Assembly: GCA_000497125.2 (NCBI GenBank)
Contig: CM035322.1
Coordinates: 256,001 to 320,000 of the forward strand
Origin: Spironucleus salmonicida
Lineage: Eukaryota > Fornicata > Diplomonadida > Hexamitidae
DNA: 64,000 nucleotides
Direction of reading: 5' to 3'
The notes below the pieces were generated by a model. The model saw nothing but the letters and a program-made list of their open reading frames with translations, searched no databases and was not told the DNA's origin. The position numbers were made by a program, and so were the translations under genes. Numbering within the stretch: position 1 is the first letter of the stretch; every line of letters starts with the position of its first letter. Shown piece after piece: positions 1-13,400 of this stretch.

Positions 1-2
1 CA

Positions 3-62
3 CAAAGATAAATAATAGCTGATTGTTCTGTTTAATTCAGTTTAGACGAGTTGGAAAGCTGA
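3..62 (+). CDS. possible 3' end of a gene entering from the left
   Basis: Reading from base 3 with TAA/TAG as Gln gives about 19 ordinary-looking, acidic codons ending at a TGA at 60-62. It would be the C-terminus of a gene that starts outside the window, converging on the minus-strand gene that ends at 159. Frame 1 is also open for longer, so the choice of frame is uncertain. No function can be assigned. Confidence 0.3.
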
Positions 63-158
63 GAAATTGTTTCCAAAATATTAAATTCCATAATTATGGA
101 GTGGGCAGAAATATAACATATATATGTATAAAAATGATACAAAATTAAATTGTTTGAT

Positions 159-1778
159 TCACCAACCATTACCATTATTATTGTAATCTGTGTTATTATA
201 ATCTTAGTTAGTGTCATAACCATTGTTATCATTATTATAGTTGTTTGCATCGTAATCATTTCCACTATAATAATTATCAGTATTATAATCTTGTCCTCCA
301 GCATTATAATAATTATTAGTAGCCTGGTCGTCATAATAATTATTAGCAGGTTGGTCATCGTAATAATCTCCAGCAGCATAATCTCCTGAACCTCCTCCAG
401 AACCTTTCATTTAACCTAAATCAGCCAAATGTTTGTCAGCTTATTCAGTGAAATGACTATATAAACCTGATTGCTTAAGGGCCTTGATTCTTTTTAACGC
501 ATCATCGTCATCATCGTTAAGTAGATTAGCCGAAATAGCAGTTTCTGTATAGCTAGTTTTAGGAGCATCTTTCATTAGCAGAGCTGCGACTTCCATAGGA
601 TCCATACTCTTGAATTCGGATTCTGGCTCATCTAGTTTAACTTTTCCGGTTTTTTCATCATAAATTGATGTTGTCTTTTACTCAACTATTTCAGTTTCCT
701 ATTCTTATATTACTTCGTTATTTTCTCCACATTCTAGGGTTTCCGGTTTATCATCTTCCTAAGGCTCGCTAATGGCGTTTGTTTTGTCAATAATCACTTT
801 TTCAGCATCAACATGCTCCTTCATCGGTGTACTAGCCTCACTTCTACTTGGACTTGCCAATTCAGCACCTCTAATGTCTGCCATAGCCTTATTAGTAGAA
901 TCGCCTAAAGATTTCAAATTTTAGGTTATATGTTTGCTAGTATCCCATGATACCTTTCCTCCAGTTTAAGGTAATTTTTCAAGGCTAGCGTTAGGATTAT
1001 TGTGATGCACAATACTTGTTGCGCTCATAGTAATAATCCCAGTATCTACATCGTAATGTAACAGTTTTCCATAAATGCTGCAAATTGATCCCTGTTTTAC
1101 CGTTGCTGGAATCTTCACACTGTCAGGAAAATTAGCAACTAAATCTTTATTCTAAGAAATTTTAGGGAATAACCGAGCCTCAATTTAAATAGTTGAAAAT
1201 TGCACAATTTAAGCAGTTAATATGATATCTAAAGACATAAAGCTGTTAAAAATATTATTGAAAGTGTCAGGATGTGCATTTTTCAAATATTCACACCATG
1301 AAAGTGGTGTCTGAAGGTCTTAGTTTAATTAAGTGATATCTTTTTAGGGAGTGATAGACGCTAATTGAACTGGACCGATACCATAGTTCAAATAAGATAT
1401 AGTAGGGATTCCACTGTTAATTTATTCTATTTTACCAGTAAAATCAACAGTTTTCCCTATTTGATCACTAAAAGGAGATGTGGAAATTGGTAATTTAACA
1501 ATAATATCGTAAGGCTTGTCAGCATAAATAGAAGGATTCATCTATATACAAGCTATGTTTTATGAATCATTAAATGACACTATTTTACCAGCCCAATGGA
1601 TCGTTCTGTTTATTTGCTTGGATATTTTGTCTTTTAATAATCTCTAAGAATCCCCTTTAAGGAAAATTGAGATATCTGCCCAGGTATACTACGAATTTGG
1701 ACCTGTTGGAACAATAGCTGGTGCAGGTGGTGTGTAAACACTATGTGGTGTAGTTGGAAGTGAGTTCTCGACGCCCAT
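159..1778 (-). CDS. 539-aa protein with acidic middle and Asn/Tyr/Asp-rich tail, function unknown
   Basis: The reading frame is continuous from ATG at 1778 to TGA at 159 when TAA/TAG are Gln. The first 300 residues or so look folded (mixed beta/alpha, two similar-sized segments that could be small beta-barrels, not proven). Residues 330-400 are acidic, and the last 80 residues, after a Gly/Ser hinge (GSGGGSGDY), are an Asn/Tyr/Asp/Gly low-complexity tail of the kind found in condensate-forming RNA-binding proteins. I do not recognise the family. It is divergently transcribed from the Sfi1-like gene across a 176-bp AT-rich promoter region. The tail's antisense gives hydrophobic shadow frames that are not genes. 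Confidence 0.75.
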
Positions 1779-1954
1779 TTTGATTTATTGGAGTGGGGTA
1801 TAACCTTATTATTATATATCTATATCTGATACTAGCAGCATAAAATTTTTGAAAATATGATAACTAATACTTTGTATTATATATGTATATATTAACTTAT
1901 AATAATATATTTATTATTATTTAGTATGTTTATAATTTTTCTCTCTTTTCTTTT

Positions 1955-4900
1955 ATGAACAATAAAGTATAGTTCTTATTCTAGTGTGATTTAATATTCT
2001 TGAAAGATATAGAAGCTAGATAAAAAGTATCTAATCTAAATATCAAGAGTATTTTCGAAAACGAAATATCTCTGTTCAAGAACAATAATGCACTAGGATT
2101 TTATAACAAATTAATCGATTATTCTACAAGGTATAAAATTTCTCTATATTAATCTATGGAAAAATATAAATTGGCACGGCTAGCGGCAATTTTTTCAAGA
2201 TTGAGATAATAGAAATAAATTTTTAATATTTTCAAAGAAATATTAAAAACGTTATAGTTAAATTAAAAATTAATAATAAAATACGACTTTACGGAGGAAC
2301 AATATAAGATAAACTAAATTAGACACTTTGCTCTTTAGTATAGAGCATGGAGGGGAATGTCATAAAGATTATTATAAATACAATAAGCTAAAATATAAGC
2401 TTCACTGATATAGAAAAAAAGTATTTCTCTTTTTAGGAAAAAAATACAAAAAAATACTGCATTGTAAGCTTTTAAATCATGGAATAATTTTTACAGAATA
2501 AAGTAAGACAAAGAATCTTATAACAAAATCAAATGTAAAAATTATATTATTAACAAGTTGGTATTAAATATTTAAAATACTTTTTAATTATGGGTGATTG
2601 CTTATAAGGACAGAAAATTACGAGAGGCTAGAGTGGCAGCTTTTTATTTACGAAGTTAAAAAATGTTAAAACAGTTAGCATTCAAAGCAATATTAAAAAA
2701 ATTTATTTCTTTAAAAAGGAAATTATACAAGAATATTAATACTTGCATTATTTCAATCTGGCAGCAGAGACAAATTTAACATGTTTTTTAAGCCTTTTAG
2801 TACAAGATTTAGATTAATTTATAAAAATATTAAATTTTATAGCAAAGTATTCAAAGTAAGATCATTTTTACCGTAATAATTAAACTAAAAATAGCATATT
2901 AAAGATAATAAAAATATAGCCAATTTTTATACTTCTAAGACTAAAACTTAATAAGATTATGTTTTTTTGCACTAATGCAAGCTAGAGAATCTCCATATTT
3001 ATAGTAAAAATTACTATCTTATGAAACTATATTAAATTATAGAACAAAAATTATTTCCATTAATTTATGGAGAAAGTAATCTTAATAATAAATAAAATAT
3101 AGAATTTCACGATTACAAAATAATAGATTTCTGATACTAAGAGCATTCAATGAAATAAGAGAAGCTGCAAAGGTATTGAGTAGAGCAAGAGTTTTTGCAG
3201 AACCATGGAGACGTAGAAGAGGTATTTTTAGATTTGAAGAGGGAAGAACTTGGGAAATTGTTGGTTATTTTTTAAATCATATGCGTATAAAAGCCGGGAT
3301 GTAAGAAATTGTAGAAGTCAACCATTAGGAAGAATATTAGTTATCAGAATATATTAGTGCATGGATAGATTATGTTGATAGAAAGAGAAAAGTTAACGTT
3401 ATTTTGTCAGGCATGCGAAGTCTTCACGATAAACGTCTCACTTAAAATATGTTTAAAAGGATTATTTAATAGTATAAATATAATACAGCCCAGATATTGT
3501 TATATAGTAACAAACTTACATTTTTATATAAAAAAGCTTTTGCGTCATGGAAATTAGGGTTCCGACTTAAACAATGGGCACTTAAGATGCGCAAATGGTA
3601 AGATGAAAGCCTTATTAAGATAACATTTTTTCAATGGTAATATTTAAGACCCTATGCTTAAATGTTGTAACGAGTTCTTTTTGAATTAAATCTTCAAGGA
3701 ATAAAAGTAAATCCAGACGAATTAAATGATAAAACTATAGATTAATAAATTTAGTACTTAATTGAAAAATATGCGGACACACTAGATGAATCATTTGTTA
3801 ATTTTGTTAAATTAGGACTTGATATTTTAGATAATTAAAATTAAATGTCACATTCTCAGATAAATAAATACAATAGAAAGCTATTTTCAATGAAAGACTT
3901 TGATAAACTCGGTAAGAATTATGAATAAATTTAAATTTTAACCAAATAAATTATTGAAGACCGAGCATATTTTGCATTAAAGGATGAATATTATAGAATT
4001 TAATCACATAAAATCGTTTCATAAAAATAATATAAGATAAAGTTATAATCATAATTTTTGTCTCTAATGAGGACTGTTACATTATAGTTTTAAACTGCAA
4101 AAAATATTTAAAATCAGACATTATTATTTAAAACACTTAAAGAGCTGCGAGCTGTTAATATTTTTCTATAAAATGTTAGACTTGCCGATGAATTTCATAT
4201 ACAACAATTGCTTAAGATCTCATTATTTACATTAAATCAATTTGTTAGTGTTACTTAGTTACGCAGAGATAGTAAAGCCAAAGCGTTAGAGTTTAATTAA
4301 AAATGTTATGTATATAAATGTTTTTAAATATGGAAGAAGTAATGTTTGTTGATACTTACAGCTAAAGATTTTTTCGAAGATTATTAAAAATAAAATATTA
4401 AGAAAATATTATAATTATTACGATTAAAGTTAGATTAAAAAGAATAATAGAATCTTAAACTTTATGAATATTAAGATAAAAGGACTATTAACATTAAAAG
4501 GGATATATTTAATATTCTTATGAAATAAAAATATTTAAATTAAAAATAAAGGGATGACAATTCAAAAGCTTGTAATTTTTATAATTAAAGACTGCTAATT
4601 GCGTTTGAGTCATGGTGGGCTCTCAAAAATACAAAAGTAAAATATCTATTTTTTAATAAGTAAGCAAGTAATATGACAAATAAGAAATTTTTCAAAATGC
4701 TTAAATTAGCTTACAACTAAAAATTGGAAAATAATGTGCTTATTTAAAAAGCAGATTCAAGTTACAATAATAAGTTAAGAAATTACTTTTTTAAATGGCT
4801 TTTAGCAACTCATGAACACATTAAGCATAGCTTTAAGCTTAGAAAGGCTGAAATTTATATAAAATCTAACTTATAACTAAAATATTTTAATATTATGCGT

Positions 4901-5818
4901 AGTTAAAGAAATTTAAAGCTTGCAAATATAAAAAATGAAGAAGCTTCACAAGACCATCATAATTTATTTTTGTTATAACATGTTGTTAAAAATTTATCGA
5001 AATTTTCAAGACTGTTGTTTAAGTCTTTAGTATTTAATGAAAATTTATTACTTAAGATATCATTTACTTAAATTTTACAGACTATCAAGCTTACTTATAT
5101 TTCAGAAAATCATGTATTTACAGTATAGAATATCCATTTGAGAGAAATATTTACTTTGTGGCGAATAAAAATAGGATAGGATTTCAGTAAGATGAAAGGG
5201 TTTATTGCCATGTAAGATAGACTCACATTATTAAAAATATTTAACAATTTAAGAAATAAGAATATGATTATTACTAAAAATGAATAGGTTATATTACAAA
5301 ATAATTATAAATAATCATTGGGGGTTACTTTCTATGTTTGGATTCAAGAACTAAAGGTGAAACGTGAAAAAGAAGACTATTTCATTTACTTAAGGTAATT
5401 AAGTAAAGGTTTTAGATTATGGAAGCGATTTGTAAAAATAAATAGTCTAAACTTTTACATAATATCTAGCAAGGCCTAGATGAGAATATAAGGGTAAAAT
5501 ATGTGTATTTTATAACTAGTTTTACGTAAATTCTAGCTTAATAGCTAATTAGCAGAATCACACTTTGCCGGAGTTATAAAGCGTAAAATTATTAATGCAT
5601 TGAAAGATGAACTTATGAAACTCAAGTTTTACAATTAAGACCCAAAATAAAAATTAAAAAAAGGATTATAAATATGGAAAAAGTTATCACGTGATAATGC
5701 GTTAGTAAGACATAAAGAAGTAAAAGCCGAACGATACAACAGAAAATAAGTGGTAAGTAAAATATTTATAGAATGGGCCGCAATATGTGGTGTTGAACTC
5801 GGTTGGGGTGATTATTGA
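1955..5818 (+). CDS. Sfi1-like repeat protein (1,287 aa)
   Basis: One uninterrupted 1,288-codon frame. The protein is rich in Lys, Gln, Asn, Leu and Ile and carries many spaced Trp-centred helical repeats (for example FKSWNNF, AFASWKLGF, FFQWQYLRP, AFESWWALK, FFKWLLATH, LFTLWRIK, FRLWKRF, IFIEWAAIC). This is the pattern of Sfi1 repeats, long helices that bind centrin at basal bodies, centrosomes and spindle poles. Ciliates are known for large families of Sfi1-like proteins. The start is the first ATG after a TGA. Repeat class is assigned from Trp spacing and composition; centrin binding is inferred. Highly TAA/TAG-rich, so it is invisible under the standard code. Confidence 0.75.
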
Positions 5819-5928
5819 TATTTTTCATATTTACAATTAATTATATATATATAAATATTAATAAATAAATGAATATTAAACTAGATGCAAATTAACTGAA
5901 AATTAATGACAGTTTATTTCAGCTTCAA

Positions 5929-6999
5929 ATGACAGTCGATCATATACCACATATATCTTTATTTTTGCTTTGTTTGGCAAATAGTTCAGTAATCAATATT
6001 GATGATTCTCCATATAAAGATTCTCTAGAAGCTTATCTTTTAAACTTAAAAAATAAAAATCTAAATCTAGATAAAATTTCAAGAACCTTTGCAACTATTC
6101 TTGCCGGGGCAGTAGGTGATGCTTTTGGGTACACAATTGAATTTATGTAAGAAGATTCTATTAAGTAAAAGTTTGGAATACTGTAAGAATTTTAAGATAC
6201 AGCATCGGATGATACACAAATGACATTATTTACTATATTAGGAATCAAAAATATGGATATTCATGAAGCTTATAAAGACTGGTACAGAACTTAGCAACAA
6301 TAGAAAAACTTCTTTACAGGTAAAAGTCAAGCAATTTAAGTGCGAAGAGCACCTGGAAATACATGTTTATAAAGTTTAAGCAGTAGGGTTCATATTAAAA
6401 ATAGTTCAAAGGGGTGTGGAACAATAATGAGAGTAGCTCCCTTTGGCTTATTTAGTGAAACGAGAGACTAAGCATTTTAATCTGCATATAAAGCTAGTGA
6501 AATAACACATGGGCATATTGATGGTCTTTTACCAGCTGGTATATTTGCAGCAATGATTTTTGATGCCGTACATAAAATTCCAATAACTTACAGTAACTAT
6601 GATTAATTTGTACCTTAATAGTATTTAGATTAATATGATAAAAGTTAAACTAAGAGAATTCTTTAAAAACTACAAACTATAAATCCAGAATAGCCAAAAA
6701 TTTCTATTGAATCATATTTTAAATCAAATTTTTTGTAGTAATTACATTAACTGGGAGAAGGATGGGTTGCAGAAGAAACTTTAGCTATTTCTTTACTATC
6801 TATTTAAGCTGCTAATTCTTTTAAAAATTTATGTATTCTAAGTTCAAATCATAAAGGAGATTCTGATTCAACAGCTAGTGTTGCCGGTAATCTATATGGA
6901 GCATTGAATGGGTTAAAATCTATAGATATTTAATCACTTGTGAAGTTGGATTTATTTGAGGAGATAATTTTTACTATTTGGTATTATTATCTGAATTGA
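5929..6999 (+). CDS. ADP-ribosylglycohydrolase family protein (ARH/DraG-like)
   Basis: A 356-aa frame with the family's metal-binding signatures: a GDAFG-type motif near residue 63, an SDDTQMTLF motif near residue 90 and a C-terminal GDSDSTAS motif near residue 320, plus the internal GCGTIMRVAP segment. These enzymes hydrolyse ADP-ribose from proteins or ADP-ribosyl metabolites using two Mg2+ ions, and all acidic ligands appear present, so it should be active. Length matches the family (about 300-370 aa). It follows the Sfi1-like gene by 110 bp on the same strand. Subgroup (ARH1, ARH3 or DraG-like) cannot be decided by eye. Confidence 0.9.
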
Positions 7000-7028
7000 G
7001 CATTAAATTATATTAATTATTATAAATA

Positions 7029-7991
7029 ATGGATTGGATCACAGCAAATAATTTAGAGTCAGTTGATGAATAAAATCTAGTTCAATTAGATATCTATGAC
7101 TCTATCGAAAATATTCCACCTCCTCCAACAATAAAGGATGTACTGGTTTCATTTTGTATCCCTTTAGCTGTTTTCAGAGGTAGACGGCTTAGAGCACGTA
7201 AAATGCAAGACTTATTAAAGACTCAAGCAACTCATGCATATAATAAATCAGAATTCTTCTCATTTGATCTTGAAACAGTATAAAAGTTAAAAAATGTTCT
7301 AGAAAAGCCAATTTTTGCTAAAAGACCATAATTTACTATTGGTTACAATAAACATCATATAAATTTAATAAATAACAAAGATTAAGAAGAAATTACATCA
7401 AATGACCTACCAAGTGGTTACTCTTACTTTTTGCCTCTGATAAAACCAAGGAAAAAACTACTTTGCCTCGACTTAGACGAAACACTTATCCGAAGTATAT
7501 AGAATTATTAAAATGGAGACGAAGATTTTAGCATTACTGTTGTAGTGTAAGAAAAGACAGTTTCATTTGCAATTATTAAGAGACCTCATCTACATGAGTT
7601 TTTAACTAATCTAGCGCATTTCTACGATCTATGTATATATACATATTCAATTTAACAGTATGCTGACCAAATTATTGATGTTATAGATCCGCTTAAATTA
7701 ATCAAATTTCGTTTATATCGCTAGCATTGTGTTCGAATGGATCTGGATGACGGTGAAAGTAAATTTATTATTATAAAGGATTTAACTCGTGTAGGCCGTT
7801 GCTTAGATGAAATTTTGTTAGTTGATAATAGCAAGAAAACAGGATATTGGTAAGAAAATAATTTTATCTTAGTAAGCTCATTTTTGGGTGATAGGAGCGA
7901 TACTTTATTACCTAGCTTGTAGGTGGTTTTGGCAAAATTAGGCGAATCAGAAAGCATATATCATGAACTTAAAAAGAGCAAAGAAGGTTGA
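7029..7991 (+). CDS. CTD small phosphatase-like / NIF-domain HAD phosphatase
   Basis: A 320-aa frame. The HAD catalytic motif DLDETLIRS lies near residue 148 (first Asp is the nucleophile), followed by the NIF-domain order: RPHLHEFL, a YTYSIQQYADQIIDVIDP-type segment and LLVDNS near residue 265. FCP1/SCP-type enzymes remove phosphate from Ser in the RNA polymerase II tail, and Dullard-type relatives act on lipin. The first 140 residues are not recognisable. Only 29 bp separate it from the upstream ADP-ribosylhydrolase gene. Substrate is unknown. Confidence 0.88.
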
Positions 7992-8213
7992 AATGGAAAT
8001 TTTAGTGAGAATTATAGTTAATTTCATTTAATTACCATGTTTTAAGTAAATGCATGATGTTTATTATTAAAGAGATAATAAACATTAAAAATTATATAGT
8101 TCAGGTAAAAGTCTACAGCAATAATATGTTTTTATCTAATTAATAACAAAAAGTATATACACTAAAAGTATAAGTATCTTAAATTAGTAATTCAAACTAT
8201 TAATATTTCATTC

Positions 8214-9071
8214 TCAAAATCTGCCTCCAGGAAGCTAAATCGCCTTAATATCACCTTTAGTTTATTCTTCTTAGTCATCAAGTTCCATTTTAGTGCTCAT
8301 CAAATCATCTTTATTCTCGTCCTGCTTGGCATTAATTTCATCGTTAGCCACAGGTGCATCTTCAGAAATTTGATGTGTATTCTTTAAAGATGCTAAATAC
8401 TCACCAACTTAGCGAACCGATGCAATACCCTACTTAAGTTAAAATCCTTAAAGCAGAGAATTAGCAGCCGACATAGGGAAGGCCTTACGCAGCGTTGCAT
8501 CATACTTTTAAACAATATAATCACGATATTAATTATACTCGGTTGGGTCTATTATAAGGTCGTACCTAATCAGCTTAAGATATGCATGCTCAGCTTTTGT
8601 GAGGTTTTAAAGCGGTACGCCAAAGACTGTTGCGTAGTCTTTTAAAGAATAATGGAAATCATCATAGACTTTTTGCACAATTAAGAGAGTACATGATAAG
8701 ATTAATGTTGCATTCTACTTGCTTATTATTATACCGGAACGTTGCACAATTCTATCTAGATAAAGGATAGCTCCAACTAGTGTTTCGTTTCTCATACGTG
8801 TACGATAACAAAAGTTATAAATAACTTTTCTTAATCGTTCAAAAGTAGCTTCATGATTATTTTGGAAATTAAAAGCGCTAATTAATCTTGGAAATTTATA
8901 CTATGGCTATTTTGGTGCTAATTATTATAGATACTATTCATTTGATTAAATAATTCTATCTAGTATTAATGCAACTGCATCCACTGTACTATTTGGTCGA
9001 GGACTTCTTGGACTATCAAGTGGTAGTTAATAGTTGTTCTTAGAACAAGGAGCTTCAATATCAATTTGCAT
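8214..9071 (-). CDS. cyclin (PHO80/cyclin P-U type)
   Basis: A 285-aa protein with one cyclin box spanning about residues 75-185. It shows the helix that carries LVGAILYLDRIVQRSG and the later VFGVPLQNLTKAEHAYLKLIRYDL region, as in PHO80-type cyclins that partner CMGC kinases. The C-terminal 90 residues are acidic and probably disordered. Start is the only good ATG. It is divergently arranged with a protein kinase gene (9184) across 112 bp, so the two may be co-expressed. That they form a pair is inference only. Confidence 0.82.
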
Positions 9072-9183
9072 TTCAATTGATTGGAAAGGAATAATAAATT
9101 AAAGTTAGAATATTATTAATAAGTAATTCAGTTAAAATAAATAGTATAGATATTATAATATACTATATAATTTAGTTCATTAT

Positions 9184-10137
9184 ATGCACAACTATACTAT
9201 TTAAAATTTACTTGGTGAAGGTACTTACGGAAAAGTTTATTCTGCTATTAATAAGGATAGTTAATTAGTAGCCCTAAAATTGCTAAAAACTAGAGGTTCT
9301 CTTAGAGCTGCAGATTATGCTGAAATGCGTGCTGCTAGTTCTTTTTAGAATAAAAATGTCCTTTAGGTATTAAGTATCTTTAACCATGAAAATTAACTTT
9401 GTATTGTATCCGAGATGTGTGAGTCTTCTCTAGGCAAATTGATGTAACTACGTTTAGGGGCATAAGAACGAAAAATATTATGTTATGGAATATTGAATGG
9501 TATTAAATATCTACATGAAAAGCATTTTTTACACTGTGATTTGAAGCCAGATAATGTTTTAATAACAAAAAAATAGTTAAAACATGAACAGTGGGCTGCG
9601 GTACCAAAAATTATTGACTTTGGTTTAGGGACATTTTTAAACGGAAAATATGGATTTATGCGCAACCCTGGTGCGAGTTATAAGTGGACAACTGGTTTCA
9701 GACCTCCAGAAGTTATTTTAGGTAATTGGGATATTGGATATAGTGGAGATATATGGTCTGCAGGTGTAATATTTTTATTGTTTAAATCTAGGTAAAATCC
9801 TTTTTCTTCTGCAGATCCTTTATAACTTGATATGATTGCTAAAACATTTAATTCTACAAAAGAATAAGTAGTCTAGTAGGTATTAAACGGGTAAGGGGAT
9901 TTGTAATTAGGATAAGAATGGAAAGATTTATATAAAAATCATCCAATAGAGCTTGATTTTATTTAACAAATGCTTTAATTAGATTTTAAAAAGAGACCCA
10001 CAGCAGATCAATTATTACATCATAAATGGCTAGAAGGTGTTGGTGATACTGTTGATTAGCCATTTGAGTAAAGTGGTCTTATGTTTAGAATATTTGATGA
10101 CAAATAGGAAATACCTAGTTCAGAGTGGGTATTTTGA
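9184..10137 (+). CDS. protein kinase, small single-domain, with HCD in the catalytic loop
   Basis: 317 residues that are all kinase domain. The Gly-loop is GEGTYGKV (11-18), the ATP-binding Lys is in VALKLL (K32), the catalytic loop is HCDLKPDN (117-124) instead of HRDLKPEN, DFG is present (145-147), the APE motif is PPE and the P+1 region is TTGFRPPEV. Loss of the HRD Arg suggests activity does not need activation-loop phosphorylation. CDK-like or CK1-like grouping is unclear. No accessory domains. Divergent neighbour of the cyclin gene. Confidence 0.88.
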
Positions 10138-10152
10138 GTTAATTGAACTAAA

Positions 10153-10374
10153 TCACTATATGCATACATAAAAATTTCTTTTACATGCTTGTTACGCCAG
10201 AGCCCTCCTTACTTTTGTTTTTACTGAAATCATTTTAGGTACAATCAATTATTCACATAATGTTTCAATTTCTTTAATATAATTTTTAGTTTTACCATAG
10301 CTTTTTACTTAAATGGTGGGTAGCTTAGGTTTTTAATCAAAAATAAACTGTTGGCAGCTAAAAGTTTATTTCAT
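10153..10374 (-). CDS. small basic protein, 73 aa, unknown
   Basis: ATG at 10374 to TGA at 10153 in the gap between the kinase and the next minus-strand gene. The product is Lys-rich with a helical second half (region KTKVRRALAQQACKR). Composition and Gln codon use (TAA, CAA, CAG mixed) are like neighbouring genes, and it fills an otherwise empty 290-bp gap. Not recognised. Confidence 0.5.
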
Positions 10375-10427
10375 TTTTAATAGTTTGATAAATTATATTA
10401 TAATATAATACATATGATTAATTTAGC

Positions 10428-13400
10428 TCAATTGCTAGAAAGGTATATTTCCTTTACTAGATCGATTCCCTCAAGTTCAAATTGAATATTAATTGACCAA
10501 ATGCGATCAGTAATAATAATTAAACCGCTGGGATCTAAAGATTCTAAATCACAACCAAAGCATACACAATTGATATTAATTATTAATTATTTAATTAATT
10601 ATGGATATTAAATACTTACGGAATTATTCATATTTTATAGCACAACAAATTCTTTTGCAGTTATTTAGCTGATTTCATCTCTCCAGTAATTGACATCATT
10701 ATTAGAATACTTTACAACTTCTAAACTATCATTTTATGGCTAAAAAATTAAACTTTATAACACATTATCTCTTTTAAATATAATTCGTTTAGCAGTATTT
10801 AACACAACTCCTTAACCATTAAATAAAACAAAATTCCCACCATTTATTGTACTTACTGCTTACATTTATGTAACAAAATTAGCCATTTAACAGAATTAAT
10901 AATTTACTTCGCATTTTCCTTATTCAAATGTATAAATAAATTTAGTTGACTTACATGGATCAATAAATAGGAAAACCTTTTCATTAATTTCAGTGTTATA
11001 GTTTATCTGTTTTAATTAATTATCAACCACAGCATAACCAAACAAAATATTTTATATGAGCAGTTTTTTCGTATTTTTCTTCTAAAAATTAACCTCTAAA
11101 CATTTAAAATTAGCAGACTGACTAATATTTTAAGGAATCTGTATATTATATTCTTCACAGAAAAAATTTAAATTTACAGTCTTTAAAGAACGCACCTCTG
11201 ATATGATGTATGTTTCCTTTATCTAAAATTAATAATCTACATGTCTAATAAATTGCAAATGATTGAACTAAACTGAAATAGAAGTAACAGTATCTTTTTC
11301 ATTATTAGAAGATATTATGCCTTTCACTATTAGAGAAAGTTTATTATAATCATATATTGAATTTAAAATTTCAAACTTTCCATGTTTTAAAAATATATAA
11401 TTTACCTTTACTAGAGGATACAACTATGAAATTTCATGCTATGAAGGAAATTTTATCTAAATATATGTTATCTGCTCATTAAGTATTTAGTTCTCTTCAA
11501 TTTGTGTTGAATCAGTTATAAAATGTTAATTTTAATTTTTCTTATAAAATGTGTATTAACTAGTCTAACTAACCTCATGATATTCTATATCATAAATTTA
11601 ATATATTCTGCATTAAAGCTAAAAATCATTAAAGCAATCAAATAGTTATTCGTTTTATTGTTTAAATGATAGGATATAATCTTTTTGTATATCTTCGAAA
11701 TTCACTAATTAAGTGGAACTTTTCGTCATTATTTATTTTTTAACTTTTTGCATATCAAATGTTTGAACAAAGAATCCTAATAATTGTAAACTTTTACAAT
11801 TAAGAAAATTGAACAAACCAGATTATGTAAATAGATTCTACTATTGTGCTGACAACATTTATGTGCACAGTTTTACAAAAAATTAAGGGTTTAACCCTTG
11901 TTTTTATAAAATAAATAGAAATTATTTTAAATGCAAAGAATTGAAACTATTATACTAATTTAAAAATTAATTAAATACAATCATCGTAATTATTGTCTTT
12001 TAGGTTGAATTTTCTTTCAATAACGTTATAAACTATGATGCAACTTTATAAACAGACATACATCCACCGGAAAATTATAAAATAAATTAAAATTATGATT
12101 TAAGTTACCTATGGAAAAATATGTTAACATTAGCTTATTCCTAAAGAAGAGTCTTCACATAGTATAAATATTATAATGCAAGATGCACTAAACCATGTTT
12201 AAGTAGCAATAAAGAGTCTTACTGGAAACTATTCAATATTTGCGTTAACTCTTATTCAGATGGCTTTGATAATGTAAATATTAAATACTATATAACAATT
12301 TTTTTAATTGGACAATTAATATACACTTAACACTATTTTAGCAACTTTTTAGATAATACCTTAAGCCCTAATTATCCGCAAATTTTCGCATAATCTATTA
12401 TAAGATTAATGGGTTCGTAATTTTATTCCAATACCATTTTAGTTGGAAATTTAATAATTTAGTCAAATTCTTTGAGATTAGATTTTCTAAGCTGCGGAAA
12501 TTAAGCAAATATTTTTTAATGTTCTTATTCTTTATTTTCTAATGAAAAATATGATGTTGAGAAGTTACTTGTTTGCAATTAATAGGAACCATAAATATCA
12601 GGTGTGAACTTATAATTAAATAATTTATATTTGTTTATTGGGAAAAACATATCTAAAAACTATAATTAAGTTTATGTTTTTTAGTAAGTTATTTAGGACA
12701 TATCTAAATTAAAATCTTATTATTATGATATAGGAGTAGTTTTGAGTAAGTCTTAATACTAACCTACAAGTGTCTTTTACATTTAAGAACTTACAAAATT
12801 ATACAAATTAAGTGACTATAAAAATCCGCCTTTATGTTCTGTTTAATTAATAAAAGCATAATCTAATTTTGATTCAGGAAATTAATCTCCATCACTATCA
12901 ACTAAATAAAATGCCGAATTTTCTTAAATATCTAATATCGAAAGTGGTATCTATTATTCAGTATTAATCATATTAAAGTTTCTCTAATTTTCTAACATAG
13001 ATATCTATGGATTCGTTAAATCTAATTGGCCAATACCTATTATTATATCAGGAGAGTTATACCCTATAACTTGATTTAAAATAATATCCTCAATATTAAT
13101 ATATTTTATATCATTCTAATATTAAGGGAATAGAAAAAAAAGCTAGTTATCATCTTAATTTTAGGATGAAGCCTCAAAATTTAATTTATAAATATCTTTA
13201 TAGTAGTCTGGTAATTTATTTGTCGTAGTTTTTTACCACGATATAATTTATTACATCATTTCATGATGTTTTTAGTATAATTCTTATAGCGGTAGTTAAT
13301 TCGATAATACAGGTATGATTTAAAGAAAATCTTACTATGAATGCTTTTTATATTTTGGTACTAGTTATTTAACCTTAGAAAATTCATATAACTAGTTGAT

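Noticed and set aside
150-389. Hydrophobic Ile/Val-rich frame near the window start
   Set aside because: It is the antisense of the Asn/Tyr/Asp codons of the 539-aa protein's tail.
12109-13072. Plus-strand frame of about 320 codons within the 1,055-aa gene
   Set aside because: Poorer composition and contained within a longer, better minus-strand frame; chance opening because only TGA stops.
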